A stretch of 64,000 nt of DNA from Actinostola sp. cb2023 (Eukaryota; Cnidaria; Anthozoa; Actiniaria; Actinostolidae): assembly GCA_033675265.1 (NCBI GenBank), contig JAUJYZ010000881.1, positions 127,001-191,000 on the forward strand, given 5' to 3'. Positions 25,372 to 40,300 of this stretch are shown piece by piece. The number at the start of each line of letters is the position of its first letter. Within the stretch, counting starts at the first letter, position 1. Made by a program: the position numbers and the translations under genes. Under the pieces are notes generated by a model that ran no database searches, had not been told where the DNA came from, and saw only the letters and a list, made by a program, of their open reading frames with translations.

Positions 25372-28300
25372 GTGAGTACTTAGTATATCAAGAACCCAGT
25401 GTACAATACATGTACATTGTGTATTATAACATAGCTACGATATAACGCGCGCTCTGATTGGCTTGCTAGCTATGAACAAAAAATGAATGGAGCACGCGTA
25501 TGGAGCACGCTCACGTCAACATCGGGGGGGGGGGAATTTTCACAACTTTTTTCCTCCAGCTTTTGTACATTATTTAACAGTATGGATCTTAATTTTTATC
25601 GAATATTTGACATTGACGTTGATTTGGATGTTTATGATGATCAAATGTCAATAGTGTCAACGGGAAATGAAATGAATTAAAGTATAAACGAGGTACAATG
25701 CCAAAACAACTACTCAGCGAAGAACAACGAACTTCAACAACTATTGACTTGTACATACAAACATCCAGAAAAGAAAAGAAAAGAAAGACAACGAACTGCA
25801 TGGTGTGTGTCAACAGTGAATATTTATTTCACCAAAAAAATCTAAGTAAACTTACAGTATTTTAGACGTAAAAATAGTAAGCTACCATACGCTGGTGCGA
25901 GTTTCAACATGAACAATGTCAAGTCTGTCAACAAATTGAATATCAAAACAATGCAAACAATAAATAAAAATATGGCCGAATGTATGAATGTATGAGACAG
26001 AACACAAGAATGAAGTCTACAAACCTCTGAAGTTCTTCTTGATGAAGGTCAACCTGCAGCAACAGCTTTTTTGTCCAATATTTTGTCCAATATTCAATAT
26101 TCCCTTTATAATCCTTGTTTACGAACTTCAATCAGTCTCTTTGCATGCCAGTTAAACTCAAAATACATTGTAGAACATTTCTACTTCGACATTTTAGGTG
26201 AAAAACAGATTGTAATTGTATTTGCAGCATTTTTAGCTGCTCGCTTCTCACTCGTTTGTTTGCAAAGTGACCAAGCTTCAACGTGTTCTATTTTTGGCGT
26301 GCGCACGCAGGGTTAGGAGAATTTGTAAATTGATCAAATAAAATAAACGCACAAAAGCCATGGCTATGTTATAAAAGCAATGGTCAATGCTTTAGCTGTG
26401 CGTATATCCAGTTATGGATGCACTTGGGAGGTTGCTAAGCACTCCAATGCGACTCTTACGCTTCTTTCGTGCTTAGCAACCTCCCGCGTGCATCCATAAC
26501 TGGATATACGCACGCTAAGCATTGACCATTCCTTAATTATAATCTGAACATTATTTCTTTGCACAGTGTTATCGTCATTGAAGGATACTTGTTCAAAAGA
26601 AGCAGCAATGCTTTTAAAACTTGGCAGAGGTAAGTACATGTATTTATCGCTGTTTTGTTTGACATGTCAAGTGTCAAGATACCATTCTAACACAGACAGA
26701 GAAATCAAACATGTAGTCACTTTAAAGTGCTTATGAAACGGAAAAAAAACAGACCCCGTTTTTATTTGCTACTACGAAAGTTTACTATTTGCTTGTTTAC
26801 ATGGCGTTAATAAAAAGTGAATTGAGCTATGGGAACATTTTTTATTTCGCACACGAAGTTGGCCATGTTGTTGGGTTTCAAAGTGCGACAATTCCCGCTC
26901 GGTCAAACTATAGAAATGTGATGTCAAGAGTTGTGCAAACAAAGGCATGCACAACCTCTTGACGTCACCGAGCCATTGTCAAGGGCCCAGTCTCTTGTCG
27001 CACATTTTGGTTGAAGATGATAATTTTCGAACCGCAAAAACAAAATGTTCGCACGCTCAAAGTCGATGTTTAAATACAGCAAATGTTCAGAGAAAGACCA
27101 AACAACAATAATGTACAATAAAACAAGGATCGACATTTTCGTTTCATAGGCACTTTAATGACACCACCATCACAGTTTGATGGTGTTGTTTATTTCTTCA
27201 TGAACACCCTAAACGATACCTTGATGTCTAAAGATATTGGCGAATGTTCCATTGTGAACACACTAAGTGTTTTTGCACTAATTAGTACTAAATACAATAC
27301 AAAACAATAGAAATGTCACTATTTAGTACTTTAAATAATGATGTCTATGCTGAGTTAACTTTGTACTCAAGAAATGGACATACAGTTGTATATAGTGATT
27401 GTCGGAACAGAAAATCCCAAAATCCAACTGAAGTTTTCAAAACGAAAGGTTGCGATACAAGGATTTTCGCTATAAAAGAGATGCAGATCATCCCTGCCCC
27501 TCTCATATGGGAGTCCCTCGGGGTGTTTTTGGAAGTACTGCCAGTGGGGACACAACACTTACTCACACTCCCTGCTGTACACCCAACACTCATCTCACTA
27601 CACGAGTTAGAGGAAAACTGGAAAACCCTTGAAGCAAGGGAGAGAAAGAACTGACAAACTCAACTCACATGAAGTGCGTGGTTCAGAAATTGAACCAGGC
27701 ACTACAGTGTTGAGTATGGAGTATTGTTACCACCTGTCCTCCCTTGCTTCAATTTGGATGGTTATTAACAAATATTGGATTTGTTTTGTAGGAGATTTTT
27801 CGCTGTGCAAAGCAACCAACTTTTCTACCAAAAAAGGTCAAAGGTAAATCTCAAACAACCTTTGCTTTTCTACTTCTTTGAAGGGTTAATCCAAACCCCT
27901 TGAGGTGGCCCACACCTATTTCTTTGGATGATGGGTCTTATTTTAAATTTATCCATGTTTTGAGCAGCAAAACATTAACCGATTAGGGAGATTTTTCATC
28001 GTGAAAAAAACAAGTTTAACTGCAATTGACCTCGTTAAATGACAACTCAGAAACCCCAAATTTAAACCGGACTCTGATAAAAAGTGTTTTGTCATGGTGG
28101 CTAGCCCAAGGCCCTGTTTGTGAACCAAGTCTATCTTGGATCTGTCCCAGAGCTCTAATGTACATGTACATGTAGTGGTACCCCAATGTACATATAGTGC
28201 AGGGGTTTCAATAGAAGCCGGTTACCGCCGGAGCTCCGGCGTCTACTTGCCGTGAAGGTACATCTGCGCTTAGGGCCAGGCAACGCAGGCTACGTCTGCG

Positions 28301-31300
28301 CTGGACGAAAATATAAAAAATAACATACATAAAGAATGCATTTTTACGTTGTGGAAATATATTTACTTAGTGAAATAAGCGTTAAAACATTTAGTACTAT
28401 TTAGTAATATTTAGTGCTAAATAAGAATTCAGTGAGCCGTGTCAAGAATTAATCATACATACATTTATTTCCATTCGGATTCATTCAATGAAACTGAAGT
28501 CATTCACGCTCCAGTGATTCTTTAATGCTTCACTGATTTCTTAATTCACGGATATAATATTTGCACTCTGATCTAGAAAATCAGTTGAAACTGACTGACT
28601 GTTAAAATCGGGCATGCCCTGCACCCTCCCAGGAACTCGCGTCTTCGCCGCTCGTCAACATCAAACATTTCCCCCTTGCTACGACCCTGATATATGGTGG
28701 ACGGTATTCTACTGTATATCTTCTATATGACGTTCCCCCAGGAAAAAACATTGAGTGTATGGCTACTTTGAGCATCTCGTACAGCTACTTCAAAAATTAA
28801 TGAAACCCCTGATAGTGGTACCCCAATGTACATATAGTGATACCCCAATGTACATATAGTGGTACCCCAATGTACATATAGTGGTACCCCAATGTACATA
28901 TAGTGGTACCCCAATGTAGTGGTAACGCAAGGTTGTTTCTATGAACAGGATGAACAAACTGTCTTAGCAGAGGACTTAAGACTTTGTATTGTCAAAGCAA
29001 ATGACGAGGTGGAGAGAAGATTTTGTTTTGATATTGTATCACCATCTAAGTGAGTACCTTAATCTTTTGAATAATAATTGTACATTGATATTTTCTTGAT
29101 TAATTTTTATATTGGTATTTTTTATTTTTTATTTTTAATGGTACTTTCTTGATATTTTCCTGATATCTCCACCATCATTAGAGTTGTTTTCGTATGAGTG
29201 GGAAGTAGTTACGGTATGGCTTGTGCCATGTGGTGACGGTACCATGCCGTGACAATGCCGTGTCCAAGCATTCTGATTGGTTGAGCACTGATTTTGCATG
29301 CTGTGATTGGTTGAATAGATATCTTCGATTCTGTACCGTGACCGTAACTTTGTGCCGTAGGTTTCCCACTTAATACAAAAATGACGAGCTATGATGATGA
29401 TCATCATCACTACCACCACAATCACTGTGATTGTCATCATCATCATTTCGTTAATTATTTATATGTATTATTATTGTCTTGGTCATTAATTATCTTCTTG
29501 TCTGACTTTTATTGGTCAGAGAGGTTGTCATAAATTGTCATATTTTGTGCCATTTTAGAGTATGGTGTTTGCAAGCTGATTCTAATGGCATCAGAGATGA
29601 CTGGATAAGTACACTCCAGGTATGTAATAATTCACTTTATAGACCCTGCGTCAGAATCCATGATGCTCGTGCACACTAAATATGTTTATGCTACAAAAAA
29701 ATCAGACAAAAAGCGGAATAATATGCTGTATTTTTGAACCGCCCAAGTTGAACAAAGAAAACAATATTGTGTCCTATTTAAGTCTATATTACATACATGT
29801 ATACAGTTTCAGCAGGTGCATGTAAACACAAAATCAAAACACTTGAATGTGCAAGGGATTATTACTGCAAGTGGAGTGGATTTTTCAAACTAACATTTTT
29901 CTCTTCTATCTTTATCAAGGCTACAATAAACCTAGCATTCAATACGTCTACTCATGATTCTGAAAGTGAGGTCAGTATTACCTTATTTAAGGGTTTCTAG
30001 AATTTCAGTTGCTCTGCTGGGCGTTTGATTGTAAATACATGGATAAATGTTATTATTTTTTATTTTTTATATTTTTATGACAATGTACTTTTACTGTTTG
30101 GACGTGTTTTGTAGGATGAGATTCATGGTTCACCTGGGAGAAGTAAAAGTCTGGATTCATTAGAGAAAATTACTCCACCACTAAGGTAGGAAAAGATGTT
30201 ATAACAATCGCACCACACCTCACCGCACTGCACTGCACAGTATCACACACTACACTACACCACACACTACACCACACACTGCACCACACACTGCACCACA
30301 CCACACTGCACCACACACTACACCACACACCACACCACACTACACTGCACCACACACTGCACCACACACTACACCACACACTGCACCACACCACACTGCA
30401 CCACACACTGCACCACACACTACACCACACACTGCACCACACCACACCACACTGCACCACACACTACACCACCCACTACACCACACACTGCACCACACCA
30501 CACTACACCACACACTACACCACACACTGCACCACACCACACCACACTGCACCACACACTACACACTACACTACACACTACACCACACACTGCACCACAC
30601 CACAGAATATACATCATTTATGCACACAAGTTTCAGACCGACCCCTCCCCTCGTTTTCTTCCATTTAACCAATTATTCATTGTTGCTGACTCTGATTATT
30701 AAATGTACTTTTTGTTCTGAAGTATTTTAAATTTAGTACGCTCATTACCTGGCAATGAATGTTGTGCAGATTGTGGTCACCCAGGTGAGAAATATAATGT
30801 TTAATACGGTAGTTTATTTTAGCTTAAATACATGACCCCACAAGCGGCAATGCTTTAGCTACCATCGTGTTTAATAAAAGTTATAATAGAGTACCGAAGT
30901 GATGACGTCATAAATTTTTCGCTTTATCAACTTTCGATCCCGATTTCGAAAGAACATCAATAAAGAAGCTTACATGCCAAATTTGAGAGCAATCAGTTAA
31001 ATAGCGACTGAGATATGGCCAGTTGAATATATAATATATTTCCCTCCACAAATTACTCATGTAATTTCAGCTTGGATCGTAACGTTATGATCTTTGTTTT
31101 CAGATCCCAAGTGGGCAAGCATCAACATTGGTATTGTTCTTTGTATTGAATGTTCTGGAATTCACAGGTAATATTTTAGCTATTTACCATCCATTTATGG
31201 GATGTATGGGTGGTCAAGTGGTCAAGTGGTTTACCTCTCGAGGTTCATTTTCTGAACCAGGCACTTTATGGGAGTAGAGTTTGTCAGTTGTTCCTCTCTC

Positions 31301-34300
31301 ACCAAAAACAAACTAATAAGTTGAGTGTTGGGTGTATAGAATATAGAATGTAGTAAGAAGTATGTATGAACCCGCCAGCCTTTTGGAAGATTACTGACAG
31401 TACCGGTACTTTTTTTTTTTTTTTTTTTTTTTCTTCTAAATGTAAACAGGCTACTGACATAAAAGTGTATATATTTACCGTAATGATAATGTGAGATTGT
31501 ACATTGATTTATAGGAGTCTAGGAGTTCATGTATCTAAAGTAAGATCTCTTACACTTGACACTTGGGAACCTGAACTTTTAAAGGTACATAATTTTATAT
31601 AACTTTACTGGACTGACTTTTGGAGGGTCATTATTTCCAGAATGGGGAGTTTGCAGGTGTGACATTTTGTTGCGTGACATTTTAAATTTTAATCCAACAA
31701 AAACAAAAATATAATATTTGAAAAGAGCACACCAAAATTAGCAAAAATTGAAATTTGAAGTAATTTCGATGAATAGAGCAAAAGTTATGAGCAACCGAAG
31801 TTGGCTTTTTTCTTAAGAAACGTACGGTGGTGGGCAATTTTTGCTAATTATGGTGTGCTCTTTTCAAATATTATATTTTTGTTTTTGTTGGATTAAAATT
31901 TAAAATGTCACGCAACACCTGCAAACTCCCCATTACATGTATATGGTACATGTAATGTATACATGTGTATGTGTGTGCATGTATTAGAGTCGTTTTCGTA
32001 CGAGTGGGAAGTACATGTAGTTATGGTACGGTATGGTTCATGGTAACGGTAACGTGCCGTGTGGTAATGGTGAATCCAAGCATTCTTATTAGTTGAGCAA
32101 TGGGCTTGTAACACCCGCCACGTGACTTTTTAAATTTTCACCGAAGACAAACGAAAATAACATAACTTGAAAGAGCATACTAAAATTAGTAAAAGTGGAA
32201 AATTTGAAAAGAATCAAGCAAATAAGAAAAAAGTTAACGGCTTTCAAAGTTTCCCGCTTTGACAAGGATTTGTATGAGTTTTCGCTTGGAAGGTAAGCGT
32301 TGCCCTCCAACATACGTTTCCATACAAAAAAGGCAAAGTTTGAATGCCTGTAACTATTGCCCTATTTACGTATTTCCCTTCAAACTTTCCACTTTTACTA
32401 ACTTTAGTATGCTCTTTCCAGTTATGGTATTTTCGTTTGTGTAAGAAGTGACAATTTAAAAAGTCACGTGGCGGGTGTTACAAGCCCATTATTTTACGTG
32501 CTGTGATTGGTTGAATAGAATGTTTTCGATTCCGTACCATGACGGTAAGTCTGTGCCGTAGGTTTCCCACTCATACGAAAATGACTCTTAAGTGAATCAG
32601 TAAAATATCTACATGATTGTATCCTTCATGTGTTATTCATTTTATTTTTACTTTTCATAGTTAATGTCTGAACTGGGAAACACATTGGTTAACTCTATTT
32701 ATGAGTCAAAAAGAGAAGCAAGTAAAAAGAAGCTAAACCAGCAGAGCAATAGGTGGGTTATTAGTCTCCCTCACAGCCATTTTAGTGTCGTCGTACGACG
32801 TGCTGGAGAGAGTGTAGCGTGGTGACACTAAAAACAGCTGCGAGGAAGAAAGTGGGTTGCATTTTGTATCTCTGTGACAGTAAACAATAATATTAACATT
32901 CAACTCAGGAAACATCAAAGTCAATATCAAATTCCAGAGGTGGACACACTGAAATCGTGCAATATTCCAGTTTCGAATGTTTTGAGATGACCGCTGTCCT
33001 TGACAAAAAACGCATTGCTACAGGCTTAGCCTCGATTCAGAAACCAGTCCGTGCAATTCAAAAATGTTTCTATTGTTTCATATCAACATTTTTTCGTGTT
33101 CTTGTTGATATTTGTGAATAATTTACACTGACTCGAGGCGAACCCTGTACAAATGCGTCTGATGTCAATCAGTACAGTGGTTTTACAATGGGATTTGTGA
33201 ATGCGAAAAGGGACTATTGCCGTTAATGTTGTGTGCAGTATTGCACCATGTGCCCTGTACCTTTATAATATCCCTTGCCTTACTTCTCTCTTGCATAATG
33301 CCTCTCAGATCATTTATAGCTCTTCTGGTACATACACTCAGTATATATGCCAGGGCAGTACGCGAAAAATATACCAAAAAGTACTGAGAACTGTACTATT
33401 TGTATTTATTTTTTGCTTTTAAATACGTACTGCCCCCCTTTGAATTTTGGGTTATGTACGGCCCTGTATGTATGCACATACTTTATAAATGACTCATTTA
33501 ATTCTTTCCACAGGAGTGACAGAGAAACATATATAAAAGCCAAGTATGTCCAGCATAAGTACGTAATGCTAGATACCTTTCTAAGAACTTGTAATCGTTT
33601 GGACGGAAGTATTATTAAAAACCTGGCTCGAATGAAGGGTCATCACGACCAGAAGAATGCTCACGCACCATTGCAGCGCTCCGACTCCACTGTAGGCAAA
33701 CTATTACAGGGACTCAAAATATCGTTTAAGGGAGAGAGACCTGAACGAAGCAGAAGCTGTTCAACTGATGTTACTAGTGACAGTAGTGGTAGCGCTGGTG
33801 GCGACAGTCCAAAAATGCCCGCAAGAAAGCGATCCAACAGTAAATCATCTGGAGACAAGAAACACAAAGCAATGCATGTATTGAAAAATTTCTCTCGAGG
33901 TAAAAAGGATATCGACTCTAAGTTTCATAGGAAGAAAAGCGCTGATGTAAATGTGGATGGTGACTCCAATGAACAATCAGTGCAGAAAACTAATTCAGAC
34001 TTAAGAAAGACATCTGGGGACGACAGCATGTTATCTGTGTCACCAACTGGGGATTTCACTTCAAGAGATGTCATAGATGTAGGAGCAAGCATCTGCAACA
34101 CTGACCACAATGAAGCTGATGGCGGGGAATCTCTGGATTCCTTAGTATGTGGAAGCCCTGTGCCCCCCATAGCTACAGGAGATGGGTCCCTAAGCGAAGA
34201 CTTACACCCACTTGATCTAAGTGTCACAGTTAGGGACTCCCACCCTGTGGATCTTAGTGGCACTGGTAGATACTCCCCACGGACATTTGCATCAAAAGTA

Positions 34301-37300
34301 TTTGAAAAACATTCTCCTGATCTACACGTAGATGATAGCATACCTAAATCAGAGTCCACAGACTCTGCTTTGAGTGATGAAGGGGTTGTGTCAGTTGGTA
34401 GTGATGACATGCAAAGTGATGACAGAGATGAGGATGCTTTGTATAGAGATGACTTGGAGAAGGCGATAGAGGTGTTGAAGATACTGCATCCCAATAGAGT
34501 AAGTATATGATTTTATTATTATGGAATACAGTGGTATACTGGCTGATGACAAAATGATAAAAATGATACTTAACACTGTATCCCCACTCCACCCAGTGGC
34601 GATATCATTTTTATCAACACGTGTGATATCATTAAAAATAATAATAATATTTTTGTTGTGGTACGAGACAAGTTGCGTATGAAGCCGGTTCTACTTTTTG
34701 TGCAGCAAAAAATGAAAAATTCAAGTTGTGCGAGGGGTGTCATATGTGACACAAGTTGCACGAGAATTTGTTGCCAAGGAAACCTCGATTGAGCTAAAAT
34801 TGACATAATTCTAAATTTCCATCTTTGCCTGATAACTTGTGCAAAAGTCGTTTTGATCGGTCTAGGATAAGTCTATCAATTCGCCAAATGAAAAGTAGAA
34901 GTGTGATCAGTAAAAAATCATGTTGCTTTGTTCTCTAAGCTCCTTTACAAAGCTGCAGAATGGAAAAGCATTCCACTGATGGCTGCTGCCTTTGCAGAAG
35001 GTGAGATAGGACTGGCTGGGGTATTGTAACTATACTTGATTGTATATTCTATTATTCCATTATTTATTGTATATGAATATTTTATATATTAGTAGCTTAA
35101 ATTACATGTAATTAGTCTATTTTATCTTAGTTTAGGTGTCCCCAATTAGTGGTCCACTTGTGGACTGCTAGAAGACTAGACACGTTAATAAAGTTTTATT
35201 ATTATTATTATTATTACTTGTACAATCATGACCATGCTCAATAGTTTGGTAGAGTGATGCATTGTTTTATGAACCAGCTCCCCAAGTTTATTGCTGTTGT
35301 ATTCACAGTAACCACACTAATAATTGAAGGGCTCCCTGCAAGAACAGAGTAAGTGACTTGTGATCAAAACCCAAATTCTCCTTTGAAAATCAAAGAATCT
35401 CAAGGAGAGTTAGGATTTTGATCAGAGATCACTTATGTTGTTCTTGCAGAGCCCTTCAATTGATCATTCATGTGGAAAGACAAGGGTGGCCACTTTTTCT
35501 CTCCAATAAATGTTTATATATTATCTTTAGTTACTGAATTCATGAATAATTAATGAGGAAAATACAATAGAAATCACTACCGTGGAGGACATCTGTAAAT
35601 CGGATACAGATTCGTCTTCATTTGCAAAGATTTTAAGTTGAATTTTCTTGGCCAAACTGCTTCCTATCATCAAAATTATAGTAAAATATCCAGTTATACA
35701 TCGTTGGATTCGATAAGTAATATACAATTAGCCATTTCGGAGTTAATGTTTGCGGGGCATTGTGGGGCTGTTTTGAGGGACGGCTTATCTTCAATACGGC
35801 GACAAGTTTGAATAGTGATGTACCAAAGTTTGAAGTAAGTGAGTTTGGCACACAATAATTATGTTTCCCAGTCGTTTCCTCGTGTTTTACAGTAAATAGA
35901 CAGCAATGGCGTCCCTCAAAACAGCCCCACAATTCCTTTCGAACATCAACTCTGAAATGGCTAATATTCACGTCCGATCTGTATGGGATTTAAAAACTTT
36001 CGCCTGCGGCTCGAGTTTGTAAATCCCATACAGATCGGCCGCTCATATTGTATATACGGTAGTACTTATTGTTTACTGTATGTAGAGAAATAATAATAAT
36101 AATAACTAACTTTATATCGCGCCATATCTAAAACCCTATGGCGCTTTACAATATTAATGTAAAATAAGAAAGAAAATATAAATAAAAACTAACTAATATT
36201 TTAAAATATATATTATGTATATGTCTAAAACAGTAAAATAACTAAATAAATACAATAAAATTATCTAATTATATGCTGTTCTGAAGAGATATGTTTTTAA
36301 TTATTTCCTAAATTGATTAAGTTTGGTAGTGTTCTTCAAATACTTTGGAAGTAAGTTCCATAATTTTGGGGCAGCATATTTAAATGTCCTTTCACCAAAA
36401 GAAGAAGGCTGTAATATTGTGCTCTTGCTTCAGAATCTGCAACTGGTTCTGGTTGTTCAAAGAGTAGATAGTGCTATCCATTGGATAAATCCTTATCCAG
36501 TGGATAAATGTATAGAAGCATCAAGAGTTCCAGACTTCCAGTATTATTACAAAGGAAAAGTGAGCACCAATTCTAGACACAGGGAGCCCAAGCTATGTTT
36601 TTGCTCACTTGGTGCTCACTTTTCCTTTGTAATAATCTCATAATGCATTGCGCGCGTACCGGAAGTCTGGAACTCTTGATGCGTGTATTGGATAACAGCA
36701 TCAACTTATCCATTGAATAAGGATGTATCCAACGGATAGAGCTATCAACTCTTTGAACAACCAGGACTTCGTTGAGGTGAATATTCACCATAATCACTGA
36801 GCCTAAGGTGAATAATTGTTTTAGTGTAAAGTAATTTTAGACTTGAATATCAGAGAAAAGTCAAAATTCAGGATAAAAAACCCCATTTTATTAGTACTTC
36901 CGAGTCATGATGATTGTACTTCTGCTCTCGACCAGTGAGTATCATCTCATAATCACTGGTCACTTGACCAATCACAGTGCGCGAAACTCTATATTCAAGT
37001 CTAAAATTATACTAATTTGTTGATATTCTTGCCCGTCTTTCAAAAGGTGGAAAAGCCAACTGGGTCAATGAAGATGATGATTCTAAATTAGTGCTTCATC
37101 AGTCTGTGCTTGGTGGTTCACTCACCGCCAGTGAATATCTGCTACAAAATGGTGCTAAGATCAACATGAGAGACTGCAGAGGGAGAAGTGCTTTGCACTA
37201 TGCTGCTCTGCTGGGGCAAACTGGGTATGCATAATACAATACAATACAATAACTTTTAGAGTCGTTTTGGTATGAGTGGGAAACCTATGCATGGAATTAC

Positions 37301-40300
37301 GGTCACTGTACGGAATATGAAGACATTTTATTCAACCAATCACAGTGAGCAAAAGCATTGCTCAACAAATCATCTACATCTACATCTACATTTATTTTGT
37401 CAGCAGAAACTATATACATGAGTATATAGTCACGAACTATACCGTAACTACATGTACTTCCCACTCCTACGAAAACTCACATCGCACAAAATTATTGCTC
37501 ATCCAATCAGAATGCTTGGATACCGCATGATCACGGCACGGTACCATCACCGCATGGCACAAACTGTACCATAACTACTTCCCACTCATACGAAAATGAC
37601 TCTAATGGTACTGCTCACCTACGTACAACTGTACATACATGTACATCATGTACATGTATGTAGTGCAAGTCTTTTAACATTGATATTTTCTTGTTGTAGA
37701 CAAGCATGTCTGTTTCTGAAAAGAGGTGCCAACCAGCATGCAATAGATGAAAATGGAGAGGTTAGCACAATTGTATTTTTACATTAATATTTATTCAATG
37801 CAATAAAATTGAGTTTTATCGAGAATGTCCAACTGTAAAAAATTATAACAAAATAATAAGCCCTTTCACGGTTTTTCGCCGCCGTTTTGAATTGGGGCAA
37901 ACTCGGCAAAATTAATAGAAAACTGGATCACTTTGACTTGCCGTACCTCTGCTCGATTTTGCTGGATTTTCAAAAACTTACCATGATTTTAGAAAAGAAG
38001 TTTTCTTTGTTATTTATGTCCTATAATATGATGGGTATTGGAAGGCTAAAAATCGAGGAAAAAAGATTTTGATTTTCAAAATAAAACATTCGGCACGTGA
38101 ATATGCAAATTAGCTCGAAATTTTAAGATACATTCGTGAAAAGAAGATTGACTTGAAAAAGGTAGTTAAAACATGTACATTGGTCTCATTTTCAGTCCGA
38201 CAACTGATATGCATGCCTGCTGATGATCGAAGTTTAAATTTTGAAAATCCAACAAAATTGAGCGGAGTTACGGCAAGTCAAAGTGATCCAGATTTCTATT
38301 AATTTTGCCAAGTTTGCCTCAATTCAAAATGGCGGCGAAAAACCGTGAAGGGGCTTATTGTCTTCTCATCCCTATTTTAGTGGAATGGATGCAACACCTA
38401 CTCACAAAAGACGAGAAAACAATGTCTTGCTCTCCTTAACTTAATAATAACTTTAGTTATAATAATTAACACAGGCCTAAAGCAATATGGAGAGAACCAA
38501 ATCAATATGGAGATAAAAGCTTACTAGTCTTACTCTAAGAATTACCAGCTCTAAGCCAATCAGCATCTTTCATTTTGAGACGAGTTTGACCTCAGTAACA
38601 TTACTGTAAATCAACCAATGGCTCATGACCTTTGTGGTAAGAATTACCACTAGCAGTAATGTTACCACTAGAGGACGCCACATGTTTACAAGATATTGTT
38701 TCAAATGAGTAGAACAATGCACGAAACGTAAACGATATCACTAAAATAGCACAGGAATTCAAGCTAAGTCGATTTTGGCGTAAAAATCAAATATCGTGGA
38801 TTTGCTCTTCTCTCCGCTGCGGTTTTACGTTAATTGCCGTTACCAAGAACGTTTCCGTTTATCTGTCATTACACTGACAAACTAAACATGCAGGTCTGAT
38901 AATCATGTAAATGTTGATAAAAAGAAATATTTGCAAGTCATATCGATCGAATATGTTTATTTTAATTCCAACAAATGTGTTTGCATATACACATTTGCAT
39001 ACTTAACGATTTAATTTCAAAAATTATTATCAGAAACGAAGAAACGTAAATCGATCCCCGCGCCATTTATTTTCGCGCCATTTTAGTTATTTTGGTAATT
39101 TTAATACAGTCAACTCTCCGCTAACGGACACTCTCGTAAGCGGACAGCTCTACTTACGGACACCTTTTCAAATCCCCGTTTTACCTTCCAGTCAAACTCT
39201 GTATTTACACATTCCCGTAAGCGGACACTCTCTCGTAAGCGGACGCGGACACTTTTGAAAATGAAAATTGGATTTTTCTTTTGTTTACGCTCTCTCGTAA
39301 GCGGACACACCATGTAATAATGGACTTTCGACAATGGAATTTGTCTTTAATTTGCAATAAATCAACAAAAATATGACCTTTTACAGAGCAACAGAACAGT
39401 GGGGATCGGTTTTGTCAAATCTCCATTTGTCCGCGGGGAAGCAAGGTGTACGGTTCAGTTGCTATTTTTCTCTACCGATTAAAACGTAATTATCTCTCCC
39501 GTAAGCGGACATCCACCCTATTTTTCTTTGGTGTCCGCTTACGGGAATAGTTCTCATAAGCGGACAGCTCCACTAACGGACACTTTTTTCAATTCCCGAG
39601 GGTGTCCGCTTACGAGAGAGTTGACTGTACATGGAAAATTAATCATAAAATTTTAACGATAAGCGATTTATTCTTTGAACATTCGAGTTCCGTCAATGCT
39701 CTAGTCACTTTTACTAATGTACGTACCTACCGCCGATTAATCGAAATGTTCGTTCCAAAATATTGTGCACGTGGACCTCCTTGTGAACGTCTAACAAGTA
39801 CACCAAATTAAGATGCTTTATTCCATGTAAGAGTTTTAGAGATACAAATACGTATGTGTTTGTTATGAAATACATCTAGTTGACTTTCACTGGAAAACTT
39901 GGCTCTTCATTCCAAAGGCACAACAAAAACATCGACTTAAAGAGCGATATCATTATACGACCAGCAAGAATTATTTCAAGGAATGATTAAAACACTTAAA
40001 TTGGCGCTTTGTGTGTTGCCACATAAACCATATGCATAAACCATCTCAAGTCAGTCCGTATTGCAGTGTCGAATTTCACATTTACCCGTGCAGTGTGTCA
40101 CGCTCGATGTCATGAAGTTAATTTATTTTGTGTCTCATACCTGAAATAATGTTTCCATGTGCCCAGAATCTTTCTTAATCAATGATCGGTTAAGTTCCTA
40201 TATTTCTGTACTACTTAGTACCATTATTAGTCGATTTTGTCACCAACGCAAATTAAGACGGTGTCACGCGGCTAGTGTTTGTCGAAAGTATAAAGTAAGC

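Noticed and set aside
30170..30617. Cys/Trp-rich minus-strand ORFs
   Set aside because: Translation of the CACCACACTGCAC array in ACAP intron 18.
33347..33513. Upstream extension of the ACAP exon 23 open frame
   Set aside because: A CACAG acceptor at 33,513 restores phase with exon 22 and ArfGAP homology begins exactly there; the extension is intron.
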